From NCBI GenBank assembly GCA_050084985.1, contig JBITNC010000001.1, positions 199,454,001 through 199,518,000 on the forward strand: a stretch of 64,000 nucleotides of DNA, read 5' to 3'. The DNA is from Nageia nagi. Taxonomy: Eukaryota; Pinophyta. The notes beneath the pieces are model-generated. The model saw only the letters and a list, made by a program, of their open reading frames with translations. It ran no database searches and had not been told where the DNA came from. Numbering within the stretch: position 1 is the first letter of the stretch; every line of letters starts with the position of its first letter. Shown piece by piece: positions 22,079-34,490 of this stretch. A program made the translations under genes and the position numbers.

Positions 22079-23379
22079 TTGTTGTGAAGGCTTCTCCTCA
22101 ACATTGCTTTAAAGGATCATCCCACTCCTATCTTCTTTGGTGAGGTAAAAAAGTTTGTGAAGGTATGACCTCCTACATTTGTTTTTAATTTTTAACTATA
22201 ATACTAACATTTTTTGTTATGTCTATGTTAGTTCAATTTCTTAGCAATTGCTTCAAATAACATAATATATTGTTGCTTTATTTTTTTTGTCCTACTAACA
22301 AATATTATGTTAGTAATTATAATTTTTTTTTATACAAAAAAAAAATTAAGAGCAATAATATATTATGATAGCAAAACTTTAAAAAAAATTGCATTTTTTT
22401 TTGGTGGGGTGAGTAAAATAAGGATGGGAGCTTCATTTGTTATAAAAAGGATTTTTGCAATATTAAAATATATTTTTTCTTTACAAATTGTAAACAAATA
22501 AGGTAGAGAAAATTTTACTTGCTATATTAGCTCTAAATAAAAAAAGATGAGAAACAATTTTTTATTGCAATGGGAGGGAGCTTTATTTTTTTTACAAAAT
22601 TTGTTCAATATAAATATTAAGGGGGGAACATTTATAATTTTTTACCATTATGATTAAAATAGATCAAATATCAATAAGGGGGGGCCTTATTTGTTTTTGA
22701 GGGGCAATTTTTTTTGGTTTCCAACATGCGCTTCACTTTCCACCATTACAGCCCCTAGTGCATCTCCTACGCTGCTCCACTCTCCTTCAATTGCAATACC
22801 AAAAACTATGTCTATATCATACCATGAGGCCCCGCCCTTGGCCTAGCTTGACCTCTGCTTGTCCTGACTGCTGACCCCCACTCCACCACTCCTTCCCAGC
22901 ATCCTCATGCATGCAAAGCCTCTTTGAGGTGTCCCTCATTGGAGAGTCACACTCCTCACCTCAGCTGCTCCCGCTTCTTGTACCTTTGGTTTGCAAAACC
23001 CCCCCTCATTGCGGTCTCTGTTTTTAATCCTATGGAATCTATAAAGTTGTGTCTGCAATCATTAACAAAGGTAGAAATAATTTATATGGTTGTCGCCAAA
23101 CCAACGCTCCTCGACATAGCCTCGGGGAGCCCACGACCCCCATCTAGGTTGCTCGCAACCCCTTAGGGCATGGACCCTCCTTCCCCTTCGATGTACTCGC
23201 ATGCTTGCCTCATGCCACCCTGCTCGACCATGTGCTCCATCCGCCTCTGTGTGCCCCTTCCCCCACATGACTTGAGCAATCCAACCCCTCTCTCATGCGG
23301 CTTGGTTCCCCTATTGCGCTAATCTCCCTCCAAATCTTGCAACACCCCTTACACAACCCCAACCTCCCACCTTCCCTAG
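22079..23379. other. Unassigned: AT-rich stretch then GC-rich patch
   Basis: 22200-22720 is rich in A and T runs. 22730-23375 is abruptly richer in C and G, with many CCCCxC and CTCC words and no credible gene. The short open frames here have no family signal. Confidence 0.4.
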
Positions 23380-24561
23380 TGTGAGAATCCAAAATGGACC
23401 TCAAACCAAATATCAATAACTCAATAAACAAATGCAAAAACTAGGGTTCCCAACACCCACAACAATACTTCCAAAACACCAACGATGGGCCTATAGGGCA
23501 CCAAATACACATACAATGCTGATGTCAGCCATCCAAGGCTTCCAAATACACTACACACCCAACAAATACTCACAATGATGATTATACAAGTCTACAACAT
23601 CAATGATGGCTACAATATGGAAAACCAATATAAACAAATGCCACAAACACACATGAACAATACAATACTAAGATTTAATGCCCAATAGCCTGTATTATGA
23701 TATGAGATGAAATACAATACAAACCCTAGCTCTCAGAGCTGAACGTTGGCCTACAAGGAGCCAATTAGGGCATAACAATATGAGACCATCACTAAAATGC
23801 TGCCGAACCATGGGATAGATGCACTCCCTCAGACTTTGAATTCTCTCCACTAAAGGAACCCTCGAATCATGGATATCCACTGAAGGAAAAAGTGTATCCT
23901 CGGAATGCCCCCAGATGGGCTTGGTGACCCACCAAAGCCTTAGATAGTTAGGATCCCAACGCCAGCCTACCCTTTAGACGACCGCCTAGGAAGAGTTGCT
24001 TAGCACTACTAAGACTTGTTGCTTGAAGGTCTAGTATAAGTGTATAATAATCAAGTAGTGTTCAATAATGAGCCTCATATGTCTATTTATACCTTTCTAA
24101 TGTTCAAAACTTGCCTCGAAATCATTCCAAGCCCTTCTATTCCAATGCTGGGTATTTGAGGGGGCCCAAATCACTAAAGTGCCAAAGTGGGGGTCATAGC
24201 CATGTAATATGCCAACATGGGGGTCATGACCATATTAATGCCAACGTGGGGTCCTAGAGCTCTCATGGGCTAACGTGGGGGTGTGGGGATCTCCCCAAGC
24301 TAGCGCTAGCATCCTAATGGCCATCTAGCATGATAAAGTACACATCTACCTTGGGATTCTCACAATTTGGGATCTCCAATATAAAACATGCTTATTCTAC
24401 TATTTAGGAGGGAGATGTCCCACTTGGGGCTCACAGTGGGGTCCACAAGACCCATAAAACTCCTATCCTGAGTTTGGAATGAAGTACATGAAAACACACT
24501 AAGTAAATATAGTACAAGATGACCTAATGGGTCCCATTACATATCCGAGGGGGATGTCACA
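23380..24561 (-). mobile_element. Single gypsy LTR, no clear TSD
   Basis: It starts TGTGAGAATCC and ends GGGATGTCACA. A minus-strand TATA (TCTATTTATACC) lies near 24080, with 29-30-bp repeats at about 24140-24300 (cores CCAACATGGGGG and CCAACGTGGGGT). The flanks (CCTAG left, CCCAC right) do not match, so it may be a recombination product. Confidence 0.75.
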
Positions 24562-25960
24562 CCCACGCATTTTTTTTTAAAGTCCATTTTTGTTGTTGTT
24601 TTTGTTTAACTTGCAATGCAATGTTTTATTTGCTTACAAGGCTATACCTCATCACCTACCCACCACGTACACTTTAATGTGTTTAGAGTGGAGTATGGGA
24701 CTCCTCTTTGGTTTAATTTCTTGTTGATAGATGGTAGATGGGGGTTGTAAATAATGTACTTGGACTTGGACTTGGAGGAATAATTTTTTTTAAACTAAAG
24801 AGGAATTTTTAAAGGGAGAGGCCTTTCCTTAGATTATCATTTAAAATAAGTTGTAAAATTTATTTAACCTTTGTTAATATAATACGTGATTATTGTTAAA
24901 ACAATTTTAAAGTTTTAAGGATATTTAACTTTTAGAGTTATTTTTTGGGAAGTTATGTGTTTCTTTTTTGGCAAGTAATTAAAGGGAACTTTTTTCTCTA
25001 TCTTAAGTTAAAAAGGGGAATAGTTTTTATCTTAAAAGAGGGGAGAAAATTTCACTAGCAATTTTTTTTCCCTAAGTGTTAAAAAGAGTGGAATTATTAT
25101 TTACTTCCCTTAGTGCTAAAATCTTTTCTAAAGAAAAATTGTAAATTTTTTTTACCTAAGTGCCTTGGGATGAATGATTGCTTGCTTGGGTAAAAATGTG
25201 GCAATTTTTTTTCTCAAGTGGTAAAATTGCAAATAAGGAAATTTTTAAGTACATGATTAGTGAAAGGGATTTTTTCAAGGTTCAATTTTTTTTTTAAGTA
25301 AAAGGAGGAGATTTTTTGTTGTTACTTAAAATAATCAACCCATGCAAATTTTTGTAAAGAAATCCTCTTGGGGTTGTGACAAAACCTATTGGACACTCTC
25401 AAGGTTTCAAATTTGGATGATGTATCATTTTTTTATGCACTTTACTTTGTGTTATGCACCTTTGCTTTATTTTTGCAAAATCGCAAACATTGAAAGTGCA
25501 CCCCCTAAAATGAACACATCCACACATTTATTCCACAACATGACTTGTTTGGGGAGCCACAAGGGGAGGACAAGGTAGATTGGAGCCTTAAATTTGATGA
25601 TTCAAATGATGTATAGTCTGTACTTCTTAATTGCCTCTAAGTCCTTTGTTGGTTTGGACATAACTCTATATAGGTGGACAAGCATGTGTGTAGTGATACC
25701 ACATGTCCGTACATCCATTCAGTGATTATCTAGATAACCAAGGAGGAAAACTTGAAACCTGTTGTGCCTACACAACACCCCCCCAAAAGTTTTTTGCATT
25801 TTGAGGACCCTCAGGGAAATAAAAGAGGGATTGCATGAAAAGTTTGTCAAAGAAGATGCACATCCTTCAATCTAGTCTCGGGAATATGTTTAGATTGCAT
25901 TTTCATGGTAAGTTGAAGTCAAAATCATGCATTTTTCAGCATGTCGTATGTTTTTCAATG
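24562..25960. other. AT-rich region with degenerate T-run motifs
   Basis: 24780-25330 repeats a loose pattern of T-runs followed by CCTAAGTG or CTTAAG and a purine run. No gene was recognised. Confidence 0.4.
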
Positions 25961-26717
25961 AGTGCTTTTGCACCTCTCTCAAACCGTGCGACTAGTCAGC
26001 CTTCTCTGTTTTTATCGTTTGCATGTTTACATTTGAAGGCATCTTGAAGACCACCATGTGGTAGGAACCTCATTTACATCTCATATGTCATTTTTTTGGT
26101 CGAAAATGCAAAGGAAAACTCTCATTTTCAGCTTGTCGCATGTTTTTGAGGGAGTGCTTTTGCACCCTCCAGGGAAGGTGCGACCAGGTTGAACATCATC
26201 TCATAGTTAGCATTTTTTTTGTTGCATTCAATTGTTGTATGTATTTTGTGAAGTCCTTTTGTACCTCTCCAAAAGGGTGCAACCAACAACTTAGCATTTT
26301 TCTTGCTGTCCCATGCTGTGAGATGAGTCCTTTTTGCATTCCTTCAAAATAGTGCAACAAACAACTTCATACTTAGCATATTTTTGGCCATTGTACATTT
26401 TGGAGTGAGTCCTTTTGCACTCATTGGAATCAGTGCGACCAGGGAGATTCTATACTTAGTAGATTTTTGGAGCCCAAAGGCTATCACATGCATTATGAAG
26501 AGTCCTTTTGCACCCCTTCAAAAGGGTAAGACCAAGGTGAAGGACACTTAGTCATTTTTTTGAGCATCAAAGGTTGTCGCAAGGATTTTGATGAGTCCTT
26601 TTGCACTCATCCAAAACCATGCGACTAGAATGGAGAGAAGAAAATTAGCTAAGTGCTGAATTTCATTGACAAGTGGAAGCTCATGCATTGGACCTTCATC
26701 TACACCTATCCTATAGT

Positions 26718-26747
26718 GACACGTGTCCCAGCCAGAGGGCTATAAAA
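26718..26747 (+). promoter_or_regulatory. Promoter-like site: G-box palindrome plus TATA box
   Basis: GACACGTGTC (26718-26727) contains a CACGTG G-box. TATAAAA follows at 26741-26747. It lies within the hairpin array, about 1 kb before ORF A. Confidence 0.5.
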
Positions 26748-27039
26748 GGGAAGTCATCCCCCTTACTTCTTGGACATGTGACCAAGGACCACTTGCACTT
26801 TTTTCAAAGTTTTTTAGATCCCAGGCCTTGGGAAGCATGCCCAGCCAGGTGCAAGGATTAAGATAAGTGCTTTGGGAACCCATCCAAAAGGGTGCGACTA
26901 GGGACTAAGGCTTCGAACTAAGTTTGGAATTTGACTAAGTCATCCCCTTTCCTAGTTGCATCATTTTGATCCTGTCCTTTTGCACTCCTCAGGAAACATG
27001 CGACCTTGTTGTGGGCCTTCTATTTGACCCTTAAATGGA

Positions 27040-27083
27040 CCAATAAGAAAGTGACACCTGGTATTTACATAAACCTATAAATA
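27040..27083 (+). promoter_or_regulatory. Second promoter-like site: CCAAT plus TATA box
   Basis: CCAAT at about 27040, a GTGACACCTGG element resembling the upstream G-box region, and TATAAATA at 27076-27083. The TATA is 335 bp after the first one, suggesting a duplicated promoter unit. Confidence 0.5.
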
Positions 27084-27699
27084 TCCCACCCCCTTGAGCA
27101 TTTCAAACATGCCATTTCAGAATCACTCCATTTCCCAGTCGCACCATTTCTCATGCATGCTTATACACTCATTCCTAGATGTGTGACCAAGGAGGAAATA
27201 GATTGAGGAATGTTGCATACTCCATCTTAGAGCTTAGTCGTACCATTTTTCATGCATGATTACGCACTCACTCTAAAAAGTGCGACCAATGGAGAAGAAA
27301 GGTTTCGAGGCATTGCATTGGACTAAGGCATTTCAGTTCACCCCTAGGACCTAGTCGCATACTTTCAAGGAAGTGCCCAAGGCACTCATCGAAAACCATG
27401 CACCCAGATTTGGAGTGAAGAATTGTGTTAAAAAAAAATTTGGCTAACTGACCCTAGACCCAGTCGCACACTTTTCAAGTTGTGCTTTTGCACTCATCCA
27501 AAATTGTACGCCTAGATTGGTTAGACATCTGGAATTAAGAGGGGAGTTGAGTGGAATTCTTCATGGCTTCGAGCATCAAAGCACCCCTTTTGAAAGTCAA
27601 ATAGGTCAAAGCCAATTGTTCGAGAGGCATGTGACCAAAAGCCAGATGAATAGGGTTTTTAAGGAAAGTTTGATAGAGTTTTAGCAGTAGGACAAATCA

Positions 27700-30600
27700 T
27701 ATCTCCCTCAAGCCAAATTCAAGGGGAGACACATCTTCATTGGTGACACAGATTGGAGAAACTTGGACCCTATTCTGACCCTAGCCTCCACATCCTCCAT
27801 CAGCAAAGAGGACTTATTAGAGGAGCTTATCCACACATGCGATTTGTTCAATGCCGCTATGATACTATTTGCAGTACCTTTTCCTGACCTATGCAGTGAA
27901 GTGGCCAGGAAGTGTGACTTTAGCAAGAGGATTCTGCAGGACACAGAAGGCAATGTGATCATGGACTTTTACCCTGCCAGAGTTGAAGTAGCCTTTGGCT
28001 AGAAAAGATATGGGGATGATTATACACTATGTCATTCTGAAGAGTTCCATGACTCCACATCCTAGACTGGAGACTATATTCGACCTTGGTTACTTGAAGA
28101 GTTTCAAAACCTTCAAGGGGAAAGGCTGATCAGTGCACGGAGAGATGAATTCCTGCTAGTTGTGGCAAAGTTGACCACTCTCTTGTCATGGGTAACCGAT
28201 CAGGAAAATGATGCTAAGTACTAGAGAGATTTCATAGGTTGTATTGCTGCTATCAGTTCAGGGAGACCTATCTGATGGGATGGGGTAATCAGTGATACCT
28301 TGCGCTATCAGATGTCTTTTTTCGGCTCCTTGAAGAGATTCTATATGAACTCTTATCTAGTGTACCTGTTCCTACATGTAAAGCCAGATCCAAGGAGCTG
28401 GCTAATGAAAATACTTGGGGCAGAAAAATGTCCTTGTGTGGAGGGCATACCAGAAATGGTGGTGCCAGAACAAGTTCCAATACGTCTATGAGAGGATCGA
28501 TTTCTGGGTGTATGATATCTACAAAGATATCAAAGGAGAATCCATAGTGAAGAGGATTTCTAATGCAGCTACTCAAGCCATCAACGTACATGCAGACTTC
28601 TTTCTGCAGGATGCCAATTTTACATATATCAAAGTCTTTGGTTCAAAAGAACAACTCCTGGTCTTGCCTAGATTCGCCAATGACAGGTTGATTCTCATGG
28701 AGTATGCTAGATAGCTCTTGTTCCTAAAGGAGAGAGTTTGGAAGAAGAACACCATAATAAATTTGCCTATTACATTGGTGGAGGCAATGTATATGCGAGA
28801 GGAGCTACAAAAGTACAACTTCTTCAGAGAGGTTGCTGTCAAGCATTATGATCCTAAGGAGATAATTGCGCATTTTTATGATACAACTTTTCATAGGCCC
28901 ATCGCATTTCCACACAAGCCTTTGGGAGATGGAGAGAGGTATAGAAATGTACATGTGCAAAGGAGAAATTGCACGCATAAAGGCTCTTTTGAGCAAGAAG
29001 AAGGCTGCCCTTCAAGGAGAAAAACCTCCACAAAAGCCTCGAACTACCAAGCCTCGATCTAAAGAGGCCCCCTTGAAGATCAAGTCTCCTGCTCACACCA
29101 CGTCCTCACCAAAGAAGACACCCTTGCTTCTTGCAAGAAAAGACGAGATGCCTCGAGGGAGCCCATCTCGTGTCCTAGTAAACGCAGTGTAATAGAGGCT
29201 GATATTAGAGATGCTGGATATCATACTCTTTCCTTGGATGTGCTGGATGATGTGGTGAATACAACATGTGGCAGTATTTCATCCACTAAGGCGATTCCTT
29301 CCAGATCTGCCTATTCTCCTAGTCCAAGGGAGAAAGTTCCCCCTTTGCAACCAAGTTCTAGCTCTAGTTCTGAGCATTCCTCTTCTTCTTCCAATGAAGA
29401 GACTGAAGATCCTGACCGTACGGGCGAGGATTCTATAGAAGAATCAATGAGCCGTAGCAAGGAAGAAGAAGATGATGATGATGCTAGCAATGCTACCAAT
29501 ATGCCTGAGCAAGAGGATGTAGCCATTGGTGCTTCAGCACCTGATCAGATTGAAGTTGAAACCATCATAGAAGATGAGATAGTGGAAGTTGGCACCTATG
29601 ATGAAGACGTACAGATTATTGAGAAGTGCGTTAGAGAGGTGGCTGCATCCAAGTCCTCTCTTGCTAAACATAGGAAGAAGTCTCCTTTGCACAAACCCTC
29701 TACCAAGTGGAATCATGAGAGATTTCCCTAGCTCCAAAGCAAGGGCTTATCTATAGGTGATAACGGAGGAGATGAAGAAGATGAAGGAGAGAATGAGGAG
29801 CAAAAGAAGAAAAGGAAGTAGGAAGAGCATCAAGGTAAGGAAATGGCCGTAGCATAGATCACTCTAGCGAAAGAGGTCAAGAAAATTGACAAAGGAAGAT
29901 TGTTGGTTCAAAGGTTTCCCCCTTGACCAGCAACCGAACATCCAGATCTTGACCTGGATGCCTACTTAGAGCCCTCAGCATGAGTACAACTCATGATGAA
30001 GGTATAGATTAGGACCTACATTTTAAGGATGAGGAAAAAGAACTCTCATATGGGGAGAAGATTCAGAGGGTGGACATTTTTGTCTCTACCTCTCAAAAGG
30101 AGATCTCCATTAGTCATTGCTACTCGAAAGAGAAGCATCCTCAGGGGGCAGAGGACTACATCATTGAGACATTCAAGATGCCAGTTAAGCTAGGGTTGAC
30201 AACCAGAAAACATATTTTCACCCAAAATGTTGCAATCATGGAACAGGAAGGCTATGAAGCCAAAAAAGAGGTGAAGAGACTGAAGAAGGAACTCAAGGCT
30301 TGCAAGAAGATTATAAAGGAGTTCCAAAAAATTAGCACCACTCCTTTGCACTTGTAAAAGCAGACTTCCTTCCATGAAGGATGGGAATTGATGAAGGAAC
30401 AGCTTAAGAACAAAGTGATGGAGGCCGTCAAAAGATTGTCTTCGCAAATTTACAAACTCCTTGTCAAAAGTGTTGAGATCAGGGATCTCAAAATGTAGAT
30501 TTCAACTCACCTTGGCACGTTGAATGGTTATCTTTCCAACATCTCCCATCTGTAGCACATTCATACCGATAACCCTGAGAAGTTGGTCTACTGCTATGAG

Positions 30601-30965
30601 TTCACCTATCATCATGATTGGTTGAACCACGCACTTGAGAAGTGCAACGCAGTCTTGAAGATCAGAATCCCCTTGTGAAAGGAGGTTGAGGAACAAATGA
30701 GTGAATATCTTTATCAGCTCAAGTTCCAGGGGTAAGATAATAATGTTAGGAAGAAGGAGGTAGTGTTGGCAGAGGCTCAAAATTTAATCTAGGAGCATCT
30801 TGAGATTGATGATCTCAACTTACTAAAGGCAAGGCATCCTATTGTTCATGAGAGGCAAATGGTCATTTGGAGATACCAGATGCAAGCTACAATCAAGAAG
30901 ATTGAGAGATACTTTCGGTAGAATTGCAGCATTGTTGGCATGATCTCCAGGGGCATGCGAAAGGC
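27700..30965 (+). pseudogene. ORF 'A': unrecognised protein family, decayed copy
   Basis: A long coding region broken by stops and frameshifts, homologous to ORF B at 42400-45464. Its blocks are AVPFPDLCSEVARKCDF (27763-28002); SLKRFYMNSYLVYLFLH (about 28330-28378); after a frameshift near 28440, KRISNAATQAINVHADFF and then FTYIKVFGSKEQ (28415-28714); and REVAVKHYDPKEIIAHFYD (about 28829-28885). A Ser- and acid-rich linker (29234-29731) follows, then DEGENEEQKKKRK, a basic patch like a nuclear localisation signal, and a probable coiled coil at 30070-30357. The helical C-terminus reads on to about 30960. I do not recognise the family, and no RT, integrase or protease accompanies it. It could be a Gag-like protein of a non-autonomous element or a captured gene. 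Confidence 0.55.
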
Positions 30966-30986
30966 CTTGGCATTCTTGGGGGAGAC

Positions 30987-32419
30987 TGTTGAGTCCTATG
31001 GTATCACTAGCAAGGAGTGGAACTCCGTCTGTGTTGAATCAAATCTAACCTAGATTTGATTCACCTGCATACTTCATCTATGGTATCTTTTTTTTGTGTT
31101 CAATGCTTATGGTTATGTTGTTTATGTTAGACTTTATTTTGATTTGACTGGTGTAGAGATGAGGTTTTGCTCCCACCAAATCAAATCTGTCAGACTCATT
31201 TATGACTCTGACCAATGCAAGGATGAGGTTTTGCTCCTGTTGGTTTAGATGTCAAACCTTTTCAGACTATTTATTGCATATCTGATTTTCTGTTGCATAG
31301 ATTAGAGGTAGAATAGATGCATTTTGGTGGTGGTATTTATATTTTGTCAGCTTTAGATGCCACTTACATAGTTTTGTGTGAAGATATCTGATTTCATATC
31401 GGTATGTGTATTGCGTGTATGCACACCATATCAGATTTGATGCCTTTAGGGCATCACTTCTAGTGGCCTATTTATACCCCACTCAGGCCATTTAGAAAGG
31501 GGATTTTGACATACAGGATTTTGCATGAGGAACTTTGACATGAGGAGTTTATGCATATGATCTTTGTACTATTTTTGCATTGGACTTTTGCACATAATGA
31601 AAGCATCATATACTCTAGTTCTTGCATTTTGAGATTGAGGCTATTGAGTTTATTTGTACAATCATTTTGAGCCTTTGCATGTCATAAGATTCACATTCCA
31701 TTGCATAGAAGATTGCTGCATAAGGGGTTCTATGCATGTTCTTTTATTGAAAATCATTATGAATGTGTTTGTTTACAAGAATAAAATCATAAAGTTATAC
31801 TATGAGGAACATCATTTGTGGGATTAAGCATATCTAAATGGTTCTTTCTATGAGCTGCATATTGATTATCTTGTGAAAGAGTTTGATCCTTCTTTGCATA
31901 GTTTGCATGCAAGTGGATATATTCTGAGGCATATAGCTTGTCTTTATATCATTCAGTTAGGTTACTACACTTACGCCCTCACTCTATCTTTACCCTTTCC
32001 ATTGAGTCTTCCATAAAGACCTTACAGCTTCCTGCTCTTGTTTGGTAGTGATTTGAGCATATTTGTTATTTGTTTCTTGACTTGATAGTGAGTGTATCGA
32101 CCTTAATGAATCTGAAGACGATCTATCAAGACACTGTATTCCTGGTGACATCCTCATAGGTCTTTTCCTTTCCCCGCATTCCCTTGCATTTATCCTTGTG
32201 TTTGTCCTCTCATTTGTGATCTTTCTTCACTTTTGTTCACATTTATAGTCTTTCCTCATTAAGGAAAGGATATCCAACATGTATTTCCCTTGTATATGAT
32301 TAACAACATGCATCTCTGACTGCTAAGCCATCAAGACCATATTCCATGTGAGCGCTTGGAGTATCTAGTCCTTTCAGGTGGAAACAAGTAACGTTGTTTC
32401 CTCCAAGTCTTGTGCATGT
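30987..32419 (+). other. Region after ORF A, LTR-like with TATA box
   Basis: It begins after a purine run (TTGGGGGAGAC) and TGTTGAG, as a 3' LTR might. TATTTATA lies at 31469-31476. Two GATGAGGTTTTGCTCC repeats occur at about 31160 and 31220. No matching upstream copy was found, so LTR status is unproven. Confidence 0.35.
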
Positions 32420-32424
32420 GAAAA

Positions 32425-33604
32425 TGTGATGATCTAAAATCACTCTTAGTATGAACGACTCCAACTATGGAACTCTGATCCTCAACTAATGAAGCTACAC
32501 ACCTATGTTGGGCCCCTACGGTACCTTAACACCCCACAATGGAAACGTGAGCCTCCCAAGGCCTCCACGCACCCTACACCATCAACCCTCTAGGGCACAC
32601 ACCAACACTTAGCATCTCAATGAATGCCTCACATATGAATATGCAATGCTTGAACATCCACGAATGCAATTGAGCTTCCAACACCAGTATACAAGAGACA
32701 CACACACATACATAAACAATGGACAACACAATGGAGAGAGACACAAGCTGAATTATATCATGGAATAACAATGGAGTACAATGAGGATCTCAACATCTAG
32801 ATCTAGGGTTCCAAACCCTTGTACAAGCTAAACACCATAGGAAAGACTAACTCCCTTAGACCCCGAATCCTCTCTTGCAAAGGAGCCTCCTTGAACCCTG
32901 GCTAACCATTGAAGGTAGAAGCTTGCCCTCGGAATACCACCGAATAGACTAGGTGACCCACCTAAGTCGTAGAGTGCTAGGCTCCCAACCTTATCACCCC
33001 TCTAGACATCACCTAGGAAGAATGCTCGGCACCGCTAAGACTTGTAAGCCCGATCGGGTTCAGAGTAATAGAAGTATAATCAATAGCTAACCTCATCATG
33101 GAGCTCCATCCTCAATATATAGCCTTCCGTGTCTATCCACCATGCCTCGATATCATCCCAAGCCAAGTCTATTCCAACGTTGGGGTCAACAGGTCAACCA
33201 TGCCAACGTGGGGGTCATATTGGCCCAGTATGCTAACGTGGGGGTCCTATGGGCCCAGTGTGTCAACGTGGGGTCATAAAGGCCCTCAAGGCTGACATGG
33301 GGTCTAGGTGGCCTCACAAACCAGTGTGGGGTATGTGGGGCCCTCCCAACATTGCTATGCTTCTCCATGTATTCTAGCCTATGCAAGACTCATACCTATC
33401 TAGGGATTCCCACAATCTAGGATAACCCGATACAAACTAACACAACATTACTTAAGGGGAGATGTCCCATTATTGGGCTAATAGTGGGGTCCATAGATCA
33501 TAAGCTTTTGCTTGAGTTACACATGTACAACATGACAATGAACAAACACTAGATTACAAAGTGACCATGACACAATTTATCAATGGTCCAAATAAGACAT
33601 CACA
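32425..33604 (-). mobile_element. Solo gypsy LTR, perfect TSD GAAAA
   Basis: It starts TGTGATGATCT and ends AGACATCACA, flanked by GAAAA at 32420-32424 and 33605-33609. A minus-strand TATA-like site (ATATATAG on +) lies near 33115. The clearest U3 array in the window lies just upstream of it at 33170-33345, with six 29-30-bp units and cores CCAACGTGGGGGTC. Confidence 0.9.
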
Positions 33605-33609
33605 GAAAA

Positions 33610-34312
33610 TAGTTAGTACTCCTTGTGAGAGTATATTACTGACCAAGGGGAACTGGTTGAGGATTATTAGGACTTGGACTCCTTGCAGACATCCAGATGA
33701 AGGCCTAATTTTAAACAAGAAAACAAGCCTCAACTCTTCCCTCTCAAATGTTACTTGGTTATGAAAAATGTTGAATGTATGGGCCATATGATTTGGTGGG
33801 TTTGGAAATTTTTTGCACATGAAAAATTGGTTAACAATTTGCATACTTTGTTGATTACCTTGATTAAACAAATTCAACATATGTAGCTGATTAGTTTGGT
33901 CAACAAATTACAATTGTTATATAGTGAAATGATCTCATTTTCCTAAACATATTTAATGGAATGAAATCTACACTTTGGTGACTTTTTTACAATTCTTTTG
34001 CCTTAAATAGATTAGTAAATAATCTTATGGCCTTGGCAATAAAACATTTGGATATTGTGTATAATTCAAATTGGCAATATAAGTATTTTTTTTGCAAATG
34101 AATTAATACCTTCCATATTTGGAAGCTTATACCCATATTTTTGGTTTGATGCCACTCTATTTGATGAAAATTTATCTATGATTTGGATTCTTGTTACTTT
34201 GCTTTCATTTTTAAATGTTTATCCTATATTTGGATTGATGCTAATCTACTTTCATGTTTAGAAAGTTTATCCTTATCTACGTTTCTCCTTCTTGCTTGAG
34301 AGTTGTAGTGGA
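33610..34312. other. Unassigned AT-rich sequence
   Basis: This continues the sequence interrupted by the solo LTR. I see no gene. Confidence 0.4.
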
Positions 34313-34440
34313 TGGAGTGGTTAAAAAGGTTCGCCCTTCTCCATGACTACAAATTATTGGAGTGGTTAAAAGGGTTTGCCCTTCTCTAAATTTGCAAACT
34401 ATTGGAGTGGTTTAAATGGTTCGCGCTTCTCCAAATTGTA
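34313..34440 (+). repeat. Three tandem ~52-bp units with a predicted stem-loop
   Basis: Each unit reads TGGAGTGGTTAAAAGGG, then TTYG, then CCCTTCTCC, followed by an A/T-rich spacer. GGAG/CTCC and AAGGG/CCCTT can pair around a four-base TTCG or TTTG loop. Confidence 0.65.
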
Positions 34441-34490
34441 ATTTATGCCATTTTACTTCCATTGTTGGGAAGTTTATCCATGTGATGATC

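Larger units (their letters stand above)
25961..27515 (+). repeat. Array of about 13 hairpin-forming repeats (TTTTGCAC...GTGCGACC)
   Basis: Units of about 35 bp recur every 70-130 bp at roughly 25961, 26152, 26262, 26326, 26408, 26501, 26593, 26866, 26972, 27157, 27258, 27372 and 27481. Each reads GTCCTTTTGCACYC, an A-rich loop, then GTGCGACYA. The arms pair and change together: GCACC/GGTGC at 26162, GCACT/AGTGC at 26417 and 27264, and ACAC/GTGT at 27164. Several units sit between GTCGCA and TGCGAC words that form a wider dyad. Confidence 0.75.

Noticed and set aside
22730-23375. GC-rich patch as a possible gene or promoter island
   Set aside because: No frame with family motifs and no exon-like structure; composition alone is not enough.
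23380-24561. Solo LTR with target-site duplication
   Set aside because: LTR identity is kept, but the flanks (CCTAG and CCCAC) do not match, so a clean solo-LTR insertion is not claimed.
25961-27515. Regularly spaced dyad repeats considered as a CRISPR-like array
   Set aside because: Repeats are degenerate, spacing is irregular (70-130 bp), there are no cas genes, and the context is plant nuclear DNA with retroelements.
30987-32419. 3' LTR of an ORF A element
   Set aside because: TG start, purine tract and TATA are present, but no matching 5' copy exists in the window, so it is kept only as an unproven LTR-like region.
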